Shown: positions 41,537 through 51,124 of the stretch, one piece after another
How positions within the stretch are numbered: the first letter of the stretch is position 1
Layout of the letters: each line of letters opens with the position of its first letter
Assembly (NCBI RefSeq): GCF_042485795.1
Contig: NZ_CP169368.1
Location: forward strand, 1,426,001 to 1,490,000
Length of the DNA stretch: 64,000 nt
Reading direction: 5' to 3'
Source of the DNA: Lonepinella sp042485795
GTDB lineage: Bacteria > Pseudomonadota > Gammaproteobacteria > Enterobacterales > Pasteurellaceae
The notes under the pieces: model-generated
Seen by the model: only the letters and a program-made list of their open reading frames with translations
The model's database searches: none
Told to the model about the DNA's origin: nothing
Program-made: the position numbers and the translations under genes

Positions 41537-43462
41537 TTAATTCTGCAACTCTTTCAAAAAATCAACAATCTTAGTTAAATCTCTGGTACGTTTTGCATTC
41601 GGTAAACTTTTCAAAAAAGTTTCACCATAAGGACGATTGACTAAACGGCTATCACAAATAATCACTGCTCCTTTGTCTGTAACATCACGAATTAGTCGCC
41701 CCACCCCTTGTTTTAAAGCAATGACCGCTTCTGGAATTTGTAAATCATTAAATGGTTCCCCACCCTGTAATTTACAATCTTCAATGCGAGCTTTAAGTAA
41801 GGGTTCATCTGGTGATGTAAAAGGCAATTTATCAATAATGACCAACGAAAGAGCCTCGCCTCTTACATCAATGCCCTCCCAAAAACTAGATGTGGCAACG
41901 AGTACACTGTGTGGTTCATGAATAAAGTGATCGAGCAATTTGACTTTTGACATTTCGCCTTGTAACAAAATAGACAGTGAGCTGTTTGCACGGAAATATT
42001 CCGCCAAACCTTTCATCATAAAATAAGAAGTACAAAGCATAAAACAACGACCCTTGTTGGCTTCAATTACAGGTAGTAACATTTCTGCTAATTGTTGCAA
42101 AGTGTGTTTTTGGTTGCTGCTTGGCAAATAACGTGGCACACAAAGCATGGCTTGTTCAGCATAATTAAAGGGACTATGTAGCACTTTTTGCTCGGCTTGT
42201 TGAATCCCTAAACGCTGGCAAAAATGATCGAAATTTCCACCGACTTCAAGGGTGGCAGAGGTGAAAATCCACGCTGCTTTTTGATTTGCCATTTGTTCAC
42301 CGAATTTATCCGCCACGGTGAGCGGTGTGATATGCAAGCCAAATTGGCGGTTAAAGGTTTCATACCAATAGCAGTAGCCTGTAATGCTGGTGTCAGCAAG
42401 GCGTGTGAGCTGTTTTTTTACCGCAATAATGCGGTCATAAATGCTGTCTAGGGTTTGCGAACGTCCTAAAGCAAGTTTCACCACTTCGGCGGTGAAATCC
42501 AATTTTTCTTGTAAAATTTCTAGCCCTTTTTGCACCGCGGTTTGTCGCAATAAATCTCGCCAGTTGCCACGTTGATTACCCTCTCCAAGTAATAAACGAA
42601 AATCTTGCACCATTTTTAACAGATGATCACTAGCTACTCCAAGCTGTTGCATATCTTTCACTTCGGTACGATAGACAATTTGTAAATCTTTACAAATATC
42701 AAATAGCTGGCGAGATGTGAGAGTTTGCCCAAAATATTGACTGGCAATATCAGGCAGTTGATGAGCTTCGTCAAAAATAATGACTTCCGCATCAGGAATA
42801 AGCTCAGCAAAGCCACTTTCTTTCACCGCCATATCCGCACAAAATAAATGATGATTGACTACGACCAAATCTGCTGCCAATGCCTTTTTACGAGCCAATG
42901 CCACATAACAATCGTTATAATGTGGACAATCCGAGCCTAAACAGCTATCAGTTGTACTGGTTAATTGTGGCAAAATCGGGCTATCTTCAGGCAATGTACT
43001 ACATTCGGACAGATCCCCTGTTTGGGTGCTAATTTGCCATTTTTGTACTTTGCTTAAATCCACTAAAATGGATTTATCCCCAACTAAGCCCATATATTTC
43101 ACCTGTTCCATTCGTTCCAAACACAAATAATTGGCACGTCCTTTGAGCAGGGCGATTTTACCTGTGTAATTTAATGCTTGTTTAATGGCTGGCAAATCAC
43201 GTTTAAATAATTGATCTTGTAGGTTCTTTGAACCAGTTGAAATAATCGTTTTCTTTTTGGCTAATAAAGCTGGGACTAGATAAGCAAAGGTTTTTCCCGT
43301 ACCAGTACCAGCTTCAACGACAAGTGCGGTGCGATTTTTAATAGATTTTTCCACCGCAGTTGCCATGTCAAGCTGTTCCTGACGGGGACGAAAACCGCTA
43401 ATCTGCTGGCTTAACGCCCCAGTTTCAGAGAAAATTTGAATTATTTCAGATTGCTTCGACAT
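41537..43462 (-). CDS. yoaA: DinG-family ATP-dependent DNA helicase YoaA
   Basis: XPD/DinG-like iron-sulfur helicase, 641 residues against 636 in E. coli YoaA. Walker A EAGTGTGKT (about 51-59), an iron-sulfur cluster Cys set (CLERMEQ, CSTLPED, CLGSDCPHYNDCY), DEAH (motif II) and the C-terminal VGRLIRD (motif VI) are present. YoaA rather than DinG is favoured by length and by its place next to tsaB. In E. coli YoaA works with the polymerase subunit HolC (chi) to repair stalled forks. Confidence 0.92.
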   Translation of the reverse strand: MSKQSEIIQIFSETGALSQQISGFRPRQEQLDMATAVEKSIKNRTALVVEAGTGTGKTFAYLVPALLAKKKTIISTGSKNLQDQLFKRDLPAIKQALNYTGKIALLKGRANYLCLERMEQVKYMGLVGDKSILVDLSKVQKWQISTQTGDLSECSTLPEDSPILPQLTSTTDSCLGSDCPHYNDCYVALARKKALAADLVVVNHHLFCADMAVKESGFAELIPDAEVIIFDEAHQLPDIASQYFGQTLTSRQLFDICKDLQIVYRTEVKDMQQLGVASDHLLKMVQDFRLLLGEGNQRGNWRDLLRQTAVQKGLEILQEKLDFTAEVVKLALGRSQTLDSIYDRIIAVKKQLTRLADTSITGYCYWYETFNRQFGLHITPLTVADKFGEQMANQKAAWIFTSATLEVGGNFDHFCQRLGIQQAEQKVLHSPFNYAEQAMLCVPRYLPSSNQKHTLQQLAEMLLPVIEANKGRCFMLCTSYFMMKGLAEYFRANSSLSILLQGEMSKVKLLDHFIHEPHSVLVATSSFWEGIDVRGEALSLVIIDKLPFTSPDEPLLKARIEDCKLQGGEPFNDLQIPEAVIALKQGVGRLIRDVTDKGAVIICDSRLVNRPYGETFLKSLPNAKRTRDLTKIVDFLKELQN

Positions 43463-43549
43463 TATTATTTATTTGATTATTCATTTTGCGGTATTGTATC
43501 ATCTTGATATGATAAAAAGACAAGTTTATCAAACAAATTTAAGGTTGCC

Positions 43550-44641
43550 ATGTCCCCATTACCCATTCTCACGCTTTCTCACCTACACAAAAGCTATGAT
43601 GGTAAACATCAGGTGAATCATGATATTTCCTTTGAACTGGCAAAAGGGGAAATTTTAACCCTGTTAGGACCATCAGGTTGTGGCAAAACCACGTTATTGC
43701 GTGCGATAGCAGGCTTTGAACGACCAGAACAGGGGAAAATTTATATTGGAGATCGTTTGGTTTGTTCGCCAAAGACATTTATTCATCCTCGTGATCGGAA
43801 CGTGGGGTATGTGGTGCAAGAAGGGATTTTATTTCCGCATTTGTCGGTGTATCACAATGTAGCGTATGGCTTAGGTGATGGTAAGGGAAAATTGTCTGAA
43901 GAACGGCAGAAAATTGGTGAAATTTTAGCACTGACAGGAATGACGGATTTTGCCGATGCTATGCCACATCAGCTTTCAGGTGGACAGCAACAGCGTGTGG
44001 CATTGGCTCGGGCGTTAGTAGTGTCGCCTGCGTTAATTTTGTTAGATGAACCCTTTTCGGCGTTAGATCAATATTTGCGATCTCAAATTCGAGATGAATT
44101 GTTGGCGATTTTAAAACGCAGTCAAACATCCGCCATTCTTGTCACTCACGATTGCGAAGAAGCCTTGCTTTGTTCGGATCGTATTGCCTTGTTATTTAAT
44201 GGAAAATTGGTGCAATTAGATACGGCTCAGGGAATGTATTATCACCCCAATAGCTTAGAAATTGCACAATTTATCGGGGATACATTGATTATTGATGCCC
44301 TGTTAATTGCCTCTGAACAGGTACAATGTTTGTTAGGTCAAGTCAATATTCACCCCAATAATGCCCCCCTTGATTCACTGGGAAAATTGATGATTCGCCC
44401 CGAATGTATTACGCTTACACCAGTAGATAAAAAGGCAAAATCTCCCTTAAATTTAACCGCACTTGCGTCATCAGGTACTCTGGTGAAATTATTAAAACAG
44501 CAATTTCAAGGCAAACATAGCCGTGTTTGGGTGGATATTGCAGGGCAAACGTTGGATTTTTCATTATCTAACACCTTTCGTTTATACACGGGGGAAAGTT
44601 ATATTTTGCAGGTTCATGAACGAGCTAAATTCTACCTATAA
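43550..44641 (+). CDS. fbpC: iron(III) ABC transporter ATP-binding protein
   Basis: 363 residues. Walker A GPSGCGKTT (about 41-49), signature LSGGQQQRVALARAL (about 145-159) and Walker B ILLDEPFSALD (about 164-174) are present. The long C-terminal part (about 240-363) is a TOBE-like regulatory domain as in FbpC/PotA types. It energises import with the following fbpA and fbpB products. It is first in the cluster, whereas fbpABC/hitABC operons usually end with it. A 93-base gap with its own promoter separates it from fbpA. Confidence 0.9.
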   Translation: MSPLPILTLSHLHKSYDGKHQVNHDISFELAKGEILTLLGPSGCGKTTLLRAIAGFERPEQGKIYIGDRLVCSPKTFIHPRDRNVGYVVQEGILFPHLSVYHNVAYGLGDGKGKLSEERQKIGEILALTGMTDFADAMPHQLSGGQQQRVALARALVVSPALILLDEPFSALDQYLRSQIRDELLAILKRSQTSAILVTHDCEEALLCSDRIALLFNGKLVQLDTAQGMYYHPNSLEIAQFIGDTLIIDALLIASEQVQCLLGQVNIHPNNAPLDSLGKLMIRPECITLTPVDKKAKSPLNLTALASSGTLVKLLKQQFQGKHSRVWVDIAGQTLDFSLSNTFRLYTGESYILQVHERAKFYL

Positions 44642-44643
44642 AT

Positions 44644-44679
44644 ATTATTGAAAATCATTCTTATCTAGTTTAGTATAAA
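44644..44679 (+). promoter_or_regulatory. fbpA promoter with Fur-box-like site
   Basis: TTGAAA (44648-44653) and TAGTAT (44671-44676) are spaced 17 bases apart. The stretch 44644-44662 (ATTATTGAAAATCATTCTT) fits the 19-base Fur consensus at about 13 positions and overlaps the -35 box. Iron repression of fbpA is the expected result. Confidence 0.6.
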
Positions 44680-44734
44680 AAAGACTTTTAAAAGGTCAAT
44701 GGATATGATTCATCATTTATAAGAAGGTATTGCA

Positions 44735-45754
44735 ATGAAAAAGTTATTGAAAAAAAACGTGATTTTAACAGGCTTTACTGTCGCAGGTTTAATGTTATCT
44801 AATGTAGCAATGGCAGATCTGTTGGTATATAACGGTCAGCACAAAAATGCAGGCGTAGAAAAAGCAGCCCAATTATTTACCGAAAAAACAGGCATTAAAG
44901 TTGAATTAAAAACAGGTAAAACCCCTGAATTAGCAGGCTTGTTGAAAGAAGAAGGAGCAAAATCGCCTGCGGATATTTTTATCGCTGAAAGCACAGGTCC
45001 ATTCCTTTCCTTAAGTGAAGCTGGTTTACTAGCACCAGTGGGCGATGACGCATTAGCCAACGTAAAAGGCGAAAACGTGCCACAAGCCCCGAAAAAAGAT
45101 TTTGTGCCAATCGGTGTGCGTAGCCGTGTGTTGGCGTATAACCCGAATAAAATTGCGGAAAAAGATTTGCCAAAATCTTGGACAGAAATGGTTAATGATC
45201 CAAAATGGAAAGGCAATTTCTCTTATCACCCAGGTTCTGGTGCATTAGTGGATCAAATTGCCATTTATAAAAAATTACACGGTTTAGATGCCACCAAAGC
45301 GTTCTTAAAAACAATGAAAGAAAATGGGCAATCTATTACTGGTCATACGCCTGCATTGAAAAAAGTGGATGCGGGTGAATTAGGTGTGGCGATGATTAAC
45401 CAATATTATTTGGAACGCCTTTACAAAGAAAAAGGACAAGAAAATGTGCAAGCAAAAATCCATTATATGCGTAATGCGGATGCGGATTCTGCCTTGAGTT
45501 TCTCAGCAGCAGCGGTGTTGAAAGCGTCTAAACAGCAAAAAGAAGCGCAACAATTCTTGGCATTCTTAACCAGCAAAGATGGACAAGAAGCCTATATTTC
45601 CACATCAGGCGAATGGCCAACCAATGCGAAAGCCGTTTCACCTGTGAGCTATTTAGTGCCTCTGGATAGTTTAAATCCACCAAAAACCACCTTTAATAAT
45701 TACGCCGAAATTGAAGAAGCAAAAACGTTGATTAAAGAAGCAGGTATTCAATAA
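44735..45754 (+). CDS. fbpA: iron(III)-binding periplasmic protein FbpA
   Basis: Class III ferric-binding protein of the periplasm. 339 residues with an N-terminal signal peptide cleaved near Ala 26-Asp 28 (SNVAMA-DLLVYNG). The mature start VYNGQHK equals the FbpA/HitA family. The paired tyrosines that bind iron are seen in NQYYLERL (Tyr 224 and Tyr 225 of the precursor). KTGKTPELAGLLKEEG and ADIFIAEST are the family's anion-binding segments. The gene has its own Fur-box promoter and is followed by a hairpin that may raise its yield above that of the permease. Confidence 0.92.
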   Translation: MKKLLKKNVILTGFTVAGLMLSNVAMADLLVYNGQHKNAGVEKAAQLFTEKTGIKVELKTGKTPELAGLLKEEGAKSPADIFIAESTGPFLSLSEAGLLAPVGDDALANVKGENVPQAPKKDFVPIGVRSRVLAYNPNKIAEKDLPKSWTEMVNDPKWKGNFSYHPGSGALVDQIAIYKKLHGLDATKAFLKTMKENGQSITGHTPALKKVDAGELGVAMINQYYLERLYKEKGQENVQAKIHYMRNADADSALSFSAAAVLKASKQQKEAQQFLAFLTSKDGQEAYISTSGEWPTNAKAVSPVSYLVPLDSLNPPKTTFNNYAEIEEAKTLIKEAGIQ

Positions 45755-45761
45755 AAAGGAT

Positions 45762-45789
45762 TCGGGGTGTCGTTGTACACCCCGATTTT
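45762..45789 (+). terminator. intercistronic hairpin between fbpA and fbpB
   Basis: TCGGGGTGT (45762-45770) pairs with ACACCCCGA (45777-45785) over a 6-base loop, then TTTTAC. It lies 7 bases before the fbpB start, where a ribosome site would be, so it may both attenuate transcription and mask translation of fbpB. Confidence 0.7.
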
Positions 45790-45792
45790 ACG

Positions 45793-47325
45793 ATGCAAAC
45801 GAACATCAAACGTCCTCCAATTTGGCTAAGTGCGGTGGTAATTTTTATTATTTTGCCGATGTGTTTTCCTTTTCTGTATATTGCTCAATACGGTCTTTCC
45901 AGCAACGCTAGTCAAATTTCCCAATTATTATTTAACGCCCAAACCGCACGGTTATTATTAAACACCCTATTGCTTTGTTTTATTGTTACCAGCACGGCGA
46001 TTTTACTGGCGTTAATCTGTGCTTTTTTGTTGGAACGTTGTCAAATTCGCTACAAAAATTTGTTGACCACCTTAATCAGCCTGCCTTTGTGTATTCCGTC
46101 TATCGTCAGCAGTTTCACGTGGTTTAGTGTGGATACCGTGTTATTTTCTGGCTTATTCGGTGCCTGTTTTGTGATGATATTAGTGTCTTTTCCGTTGGCA
46201 TTTTTGCCGATTTCCGCCACACTGAAACGGCTTGATTCAGCGTGGGAAGAGGTGAGCTATTCGCTTAATCGTTCTCGTTGGTATACCTTTATTCACGTCA
46301 TTCTTCCCCAATTACGCCCTGCCATTGGTAATGCCATCTTATTGATTGCGTTACATTTATTGATTGAATTTGGGGCGGTGGCGATTTTGGGTTACAAAAC
46401 CTTTAGTGTGGCGATTTTTAATGAATTTGAAGCCTATTACAACACCCAAGAAGCCGTGTTGCTTTGTTTAGTGTTGGTGTTATTGTGCTTTGTTATTGTC
46501 GGCTTTGAATTAAAATTGCGTGGCAATGAACAAATTGTGCGTGTGGGCAAAGGGTTGATTTCGCCCCCTGCCCCGATCTCGTTGGGCAAATTTGAATGGC
46601 TCGCTATTGGCTTTATTTTGTCGATTTTTGTGTTGGGCATTTTGGTGCCTGTGGTGATTTTAATTCAGTGGATATGGGAAGGATCGGCGATTCATAGTGA
46701 GTATTTTCAATGGTCGGATTATTTCAGCGTGCTGTTTAGCACCCTTTGGCTGACCTTAAGTGCGGCGTTGATTACGCTAATAATTGCCTTTCCGTTGGTG
46801 TGGATTTCCATTCGTTACCGATCCCCCTTTACCCAATATATTGAACGTCTCCCCTTTATTTTGCACGCCATTCCTGCGGTGGTGATTGGCTTTGCCGTTG
46901 CCAAATATAGCTTGTTGTATTTTCCATCTATTTATCAAACCCATTATGTGCTTTTCCCAGCCTATTTAATGCTCTATTTGCCTCTTGCTCAAACAGCTTT
47001 ACGTTCGTCCATTGAGCAAATTCCCACAGGTATTGAGTGGATTTCTGATTCATTAGGTAAAACCCGTTGGCGACTGTTCCGCCGTGTGATTTTACCTTTG
47101 GTTTCCCCTGGTTTAATTGCAGGGTTTTGCTTATGTTTTTTGCAAATGAGTAAAGAATTAACTGTAACCTTAATTCTTTCGCCACGCCAACTTTCCACCC
47201 TGTCCATTGAATTGTGGCACGCAGAAGAAGGGTTGCAATATTCTATTGTTGCGGTGTATGGCTTATCGTTGATTGTATTTTCAGGGATACCTGTGTTTTT
47301 GTTGAAACGCTATTTGGCGAAGTGA
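45793..47325 (+). CDS. fbpB: iron(III) ABC transporter permease FbpB
   Basis: 510 residues with about twelve membrane segments in two halves, the fused permease form typical of FbpB/HitB. Each half has an EAA-like loop: SAWEEVSYSLNRSRWYTFIH-V in the first and GIEWISDSLGKTRWRLF-RRVILP in the second, which contact the ATPase. A normal ribosome binding site is not visible because a hairpin occupies the spot. The substrate iron is inferred from fbpA. Confidence 0.92.
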   Translation: MQTNIKRPPIWLSAVVIFIILPMCFPFLYIAQYGLSSNASQISQLLFNAQTARLLLNTLLLCFIVTSTAILLALICAFLLERCQIRYKNLLTTLISLPLCIPSIVSSFTWFSVDTVLFSGLFGACFVMILVSFPLAFLPISATLKRLDSAWEEVSYSLNRSRWYTFIHVILPQLRPAIGNAILLIALHLLIEFGAVAILGYKTFSVAIFNEFEAYYNTQEAVLLCLVLVLLCFVIVGFELKLRGNEQIVRVGKGLISPPAPISLGKFEWLAIGFILSIFVLGILVPVVILIQWIWEGSAIHSEYFQWSDYFSVLFSTLWLTLSAALITLIIAFPLVWISIRYRSPFTQYIERLPFILHAIPAVVIGFAVAKYSLLYFPSIYQTHYVLFPAYLMLYLPLAQTALRSSIEQIPTGIEWISDSLGKTRWRLFRRVILPLVSPGLIAGFCLCFLQMSKELTVTLILSPRQLSTLSIELWHAEEGLQYSIVAVYGLSLIVFSGIPVFLLKRYLAK

Positions 47326-47376
47326 GTTTGTGTTACAATTTAGCGACATTGATTTATCACATAAAAAGGAAAAATT

Positions 47377-48195
47377 ATGTACCGCACTTTAATCAAATCT
47401 ATAAGTAATGAACTTCGTCTTTATCAATATAATGAAATCCCCGTATTAGAACTCAATCACCCTGTCGGCACGGCAAAAATTGCTCTACAAGGTGCTCATT
47501 TATTCAGTTGGCAACCTGCACATTGCAAGCAAGATGTATTTTGGTTAAGTGAGATTGAGCCATTTAAACAAGGTTCGGCAATTCGTGGTGGTGTGCCTAT
47601 TTGTTTTCCGTGGTTTGGTAATGGTGGAACGCCAGCACATGGTTTTGCTCGTATTAGTTTATGGGATTTAACCGATTATGACATTCATCAAGATAAAGTC
47701 AAAATTACCCTTTCTTTGTTAGCTGAAGATAAAACAGCCATAGCTAAAATCGAAATGATATTCTCGCAACAATGTGAATTAATTTTTACTAATTATCATC
47801 AAAACAATGCACAATTAGCCTTACATAGCTATTTTAAGGTGGGCGATATAGTACAAACTTTATTACATAATTTACCGATTAGTACCTTTAATCAATTAAC
47901 TCAACAACAAGAAACTGTGCCATCACCACGTTCTATTGAGGAAAATGTCGATTGTATTTATTCCGCAGAAAACGGTGCTACATTAATTGAAGATAAATTC
48001 AATCAACGTATTATTACTGTTGAACATATTAATGCTTCAGAAATTGTAGTGTGGAATCCGTGGCATAAACCAACTAGTAGTATGTCAGACATCGGATATA
48101 AAACCATGCTCTGCGTAGAAACTGCACGGATTAAAAAACCATTAAGCACAGATCCTGTTGGTGTGAAAATTCAGGTAAAATCCACCGCAGTTTAA
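47377..48195 (+). CDS. YeaD-like D-hexose-6-phosphate mutarotase
   Basis: 272 residues, galactose mutarotase-like fold. GGVPICFPWFG (about 71-81) and HGFAR (about 88-92) with the catalytic His, plus a later His-rich region (ALHSYFKVGD) and WNPWHKP, are YeaD-family motifs. The likely role is interconverting alpha and beta glucose-6-phosphate, close to the glycogen and glycolysis entry point. The start codon lies next to an uptake signal (47381-47389) that encodes part of the N-terminus (YRTL). AAAAGGA precedes the ATG. Confidence 0.88.
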   Translation: MYRTLIKSISNELRLYQYNEIPVLELNHPVGTAKIALQGAHLFSWQPAHCKQDVFWLSEIEPFKQGSAIRGGVPICFPWFGNGGTPAHGFARISLWDLTDYDIHQDKVKITLSLLAEDKTAIAKIEMIFSQQCELIFTNYHQNNAQLALHSYFKVGDIVQTLLHNLPISTFNQLTQQQETVPSPRSIEENVDCIYSAENGATLIEDKFNQRIITVEHINASEIVVWNPWHKPTSSMSDIGYKTMLCVETARIKKPLSTDPVGVKIQVKSTAV

Positions 48196-48268
48196 AAATA
48201 AGTTGCTAATTATCTTTTATTAGTTTAGATTTCGGTATTGTTCAGTTTTCTTTATTATAGGAGTTTTT

Positions 48269-48622
48269 ATGAATCAGGATGTAATACCAAACAATGATAA
48301 CCAACGTTCTACGCTATGGATTGCCTACGCCTTATTTGGTGCAGGTATTCTTTTTGGCGGATTACCAGCCATTGCGGGTGTTATTCTCGCTTATATCAAG
48401 AAAGAAGAAGTTTTGGGGATTTACCAAGATCATTATCGTTTCTTAATTAAAACCTTTTGGGGAACCTTATTAGGTTTCGTCATTGGAGGTATTCTCTCAG
48501 TTATTGGGATTGGAGCGTTAATTATTTTAGCTGTTTGTATTTGGTATATTTTCCGTGTTGTGGTGGGGGCTTTACGCTTAAAAGAAAATTCAACCATTAC
48601 ACCAACAGGTTGGTTTAAATAA
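48269..48622 (+). CDS. small membrane protein, COG3671/DUF4870-like
   Basis: 117 residues with three membrane segments (about 15-40, 65-88, 90-105) and a polar N-terminus. The layout (LWIAYALFGAG-GGLPAIAGVILAYI, then HYRFLIKTFW) fits the small DUF4870/Tic20-like integral membrane proteins of unknown function. TAGGAG precedes the start. Convergent with nagK across a shared terminator. Confidence 0.75.
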   Translation: MNQDVIPNNDNQRSTLWIAYALFGAGILFGGLPAIAGVILAYIKKEEVLGIYQDHYRFLIKTFWGTLLGFVIGGILSVIGIGALIILAVCIWYIFRVVVGALRLKENSTITPTGWFK

Positions 48623-48638
48623 TTATCATCATAACAAA

Positions 48639-48667
48639 ATAGACCCTGTTTGAAACGGGGTCTATTA
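48639..48667. terminator. bidirectional terminator between membrane protein gene and nagK
   Basis: ATAGACCC and GGGTCTAT form the outer stem, with GTTT/AAAC inside. A-rich sequence on one side and T-rich on the other let it serve both convergent genes. Confidence 0.75.
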
Positions 48668-48673
48668 ATTTAA

Positions 48674-49588
48674 TTACTTATCCAAAAACAACGCTGCTGC
48701 ACCTCGCACACCGCCTGAATCACCATATTTAGCTTTTTTAATCAATGGCACTTTAGCACTTCGCATTAAATGTGGCGGTAAGGCTTTTGGTAAAGCCTCA
48801 TATAGATGATCAAAATTAGATAATCCACCGCCGAACACAATCAAGTGCGGATCAAAAGCGGTGATAATATTACCAAGGGAAATTGCCATTAATTCTACAA
48901 AAAGTTTAACGAAATCCACCGCAGTTTGATCATTCGCATAAAAACGTTCAATAATTTCTTTGGCAGATAAATTTTCACCTTTTAAATCACGGTATAACAT
49001 TTCAAAGCCACGTCCAGATAAATAGGTATCTAAACAAGCTTTATTGCCACAACCACAAGGATAAATTGGAGCATTATCCCAACCCAATAGTTTTAAAGCA
49101 TGATAATTCAGTTGTAAATGTCCCAACTCCCCTGCCATACCGACTTTGCCAGAATGTACTTTACCATTAAACACTAATCCCCCACCAAAGCCTGTGCCTA
49201 GAATTAGTCCTAATACGAAAGGATATTGCTGATTTTCTGCGTCCCATGCTTCGGATAACGCAAAGCAGTTAGCATCATTTTCGGCTCTTACTTCACGAGC
49301 TAATAATTCGGAAAGATCACGCAAAATCGGCTTATTATCTGCGACTCGAATATTGGTAATTTCAGCTAATCCAGTTTCTCGATTAACAAATCCCGGCACA
49401 CCTAATCCCACAGTGCCTTTACAACCGAATTTTTGGTCAGCACGATTAACTAATCCAACAATCGCTTGTAACCAATGTTGATAGCTTTCTTTGGGGGTTT
49501 CAATCCGTTCACTATATTGTTTTTCTAACTTTTCATTAAAGGCAGCCAATTCAATTTTGGTACCACCAATATCTAAACCATATAACAT
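48674..49588 (-). CDS. nagK: N-acetyl-D-glucosamine kinase
   Basis: ROK-family sugar kinase for free GlcNAc from cell-wall recycling or uptake. 304 residues against 303 in E. coli. The ATP site GLDIGGTKIELAAF (about 4-17), the sugar-binding END in RAENDANCFALSEAW, GELGHLQL and a zinc-binding CGCGNKACLDTYLSGRG (His plus three Cys) are present. Similarity to E. coli NagK is clear across the whole length. NanK is less likely because length and the RADQKFGCKG segment fit NagK. Confidence 0.92.
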   Translation of the reverse strand: MLYGLDIGGTKIELAAFNEKLEKQYSERIETPKESYQHWLQAIVGLVNRADQKFGCKGTVGLGVPGFVNRETGLAEITNIRVADNKPILRDLSELLAREVRAENDANCFALSEAWDAENQQYPFVLGLILGTGFGGGLVFNGKVHSGKVGMAGELGHLQLNYHALKLLGWDNAPIYPCGCGNKACLDTYLSGRGFEMLYRDLKGENLSAKEIIERFYANDQTAVDFVKLFVELMAISLGNIITAFDPHLIVFGGGLSNFDHLYEALPKALPPHLMRSAKVPLIKKAKYGDSGGVRGAAALFLDK

Positions 49589-49615
49589 AAAAAAACTCCT
49601 ATTTTTTTCACCGCA

Positions 49616-50359
49616 CTATTTTACCAATTCAACGCTATTTTGCTGAAAAAACTGTTTTTGTTCAATATAAAAGAATAACGGTAAATGGACTAACCACGCA
49701 ATTAATGTGCTAATTAATAAATCTATCGGGTGGTGCATACCTAAGCGTAAACGGCTTACCAACATTAACACTGACCAAAGCAAGATACCCAATACTAAAA
49801 TTTTTGAAGACATACGACAACGTCCCACAATTTGAGTAAACCCTACCGCTAATAATAACCAGCTGGCAGCGAATATCGTATGACCTGATGGGAAAGAATA
49901 ACCCGTTTCATTTTCACGATGATGAACCAACCATGTAGGTACTTCCGCTTTATTTGCATAAAATTGACTAACAATCATGGCTCGTTGCTCACGAGTTTGA
50001 TCATAAAAATAATCTGTAGTAACTCCACTTTGTTCAGCTAAAGCTGAAGCATAAGGTCTGGGTTCGGCAAAAACCGTTTTTGCGGCGGTTTTAATGCCCT
50101 GCGTAATCAGCATAGAAATTACCATAATAATTACCGCACTAATCCATTTTGATTTACTGGAAAAAATTGGTAAGAAACATAAGGCTAATACCCCGCAGCT
50201 GATGACTGCATAAGGTACGCTACCCGTTTCCGTTAACCAATATAAAAAATAATCAAATGATGTCAAATGGCTGTCACCGTGCCATTGCCACGAAAAAATC
50301 CAAGCAAAAAATGGCACAAAACAAAGTAAAAAAGTATATAATGACAAGCGTCTTAGCAT
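49616..50359 (-). CDS. pgpB: phosphatidylglycerophosphatase B (PAP2 family)
   Basis: Membrane lipid phosphatase acting on phosphatidylglycerophosphate and undecaprenyl pyrophosphate. The start at 50359 follows AGGA and is preferred to one 14 codons earlier; 247 residues against 254. The three PAP2 motifs are present: KTAAKTVFAEPRP, FPSGHT and SRLRLGMHHPIDL. Six membrane segments. Divergent from ribA, which is also its neighbour in E. coli. Confidence 0.93.
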   Translation of the reverse strand: MLRRLSLYTFLLCFVPFFAWIFSWQWHGDSHLTSFDYFLYWLTETGSVPYAVISCGVLALCFLPIFSSKSKWISAVIIMVISMLITQGIKTAAKTVFAEPRPYASALAEQSGVTTDYFYDQTREQRAMIVSQFYANKAEVPTWLVHHRENETGYSFPSGHTIFAASWLLLAVGFTQIVGRCRMSSKILVLGILLWSVLMLVSRLRLGMHHPIDLLISTLIAWLVHLPLFFYIEQKQFFQQNSVELVK

Positions 50360-50434
50360 AGCAAGCTTCCTATGTATGTAATAAAAATTGTATTTTATCA
50401 TTAGAAAACTAAAAGAAAAATAAGGATTTATTCT

Positions 50435-51115
50435 ATGGCAAAAATTCAGCTTGTGACTGAAGCCAATTTACCTACTGAATTTGGTATGTTTAAAATTGTC
50501 GGTTTTGAATTACCAGATAGTAAGAAAGAACATATTGCGTTAGTAATGGGAGATGTAACTGACGGCAAACCTGTTTTATCTCGTATTCACTCCGAATGTT
50601 TGACTGGAGATACTTTATATAGTTTAAAATGTGATTGTGGTTTTCAACTTGCCACTGCCCTACGTCAAATTAGTGAAGAAGGACGTGGCATATTAATTTA
50701 CCACCGAGAAGAAGGACGTGGCATTGGTTTAATTAATAAAATTAAAGCCTATGCGTTACAAGATCAGGGAATGGATACTATTGAAGCCAATTTAGCACTA
50801 GGTTTTGCTGCTGATGAGCGTAATTTTTCAGTTTGTGCGGATATTTTTGAGCTATTAGGTGTTAATCAAGTTCGCCTACTCACCAATAACCCAGTTAAAA
50901 TTGATACCATGAAAAAAGCAGGTATTAATGTGGTTGAGCGAGTTCCTTTGAATGTCGGGGAAAATCGTTACAATCGAGCTTATTTAGATACTAAAGCGAA
51001 AAAAATGGGACATTATATTGTTCATCACAGTGGGGAAGCTCAGAATAATGAAAAACATTTTTTAAACTGTCCACATTGTTTATCAGAAATACCTAAACCG
51101 CAACATGAGCAATAA
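50435..51115 (+). CDS. ribA: GTP cyclohydrolase II
   Basis: Opens GTP to start riboflavin synthesis. 226 residues, about 30 longer than the 196 of E. coli. Zinc-binding Cys residues are in HSECLTGDTLYSLKCDCGFQL (first Cys and CDC). The active-site YHREEGRGIG (about 89-98) and LLTNNPVKI are present. The extra C-terminal tail contains another CPHC pair near the end, not part of the usual domain. Ribosome binding site AAGGA is weak but spaced correctly. Confidence 0.95.
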   Translation: MAKIQLVTEANLPTEFGMFKIVGFELPDSKKEHIALVMGDVTDGKPVLSRIHSECLTGDTLYSLKCDCGFQLATALRQISEEGRGILIYHREEGRGIGLINKIKAYALQDQGMDTIEANLALGFAADERNFSVCADIFELLGVNQVRLLTNNPVKIDTMKKAGINVVERVPLNVGENRYNRAYLDTKAKKMGHYIVHHSGEAQNNEKHFLNCPHCLSEIPKPQHEQ

Positions 51116-51124
51116 TCAAATTTT

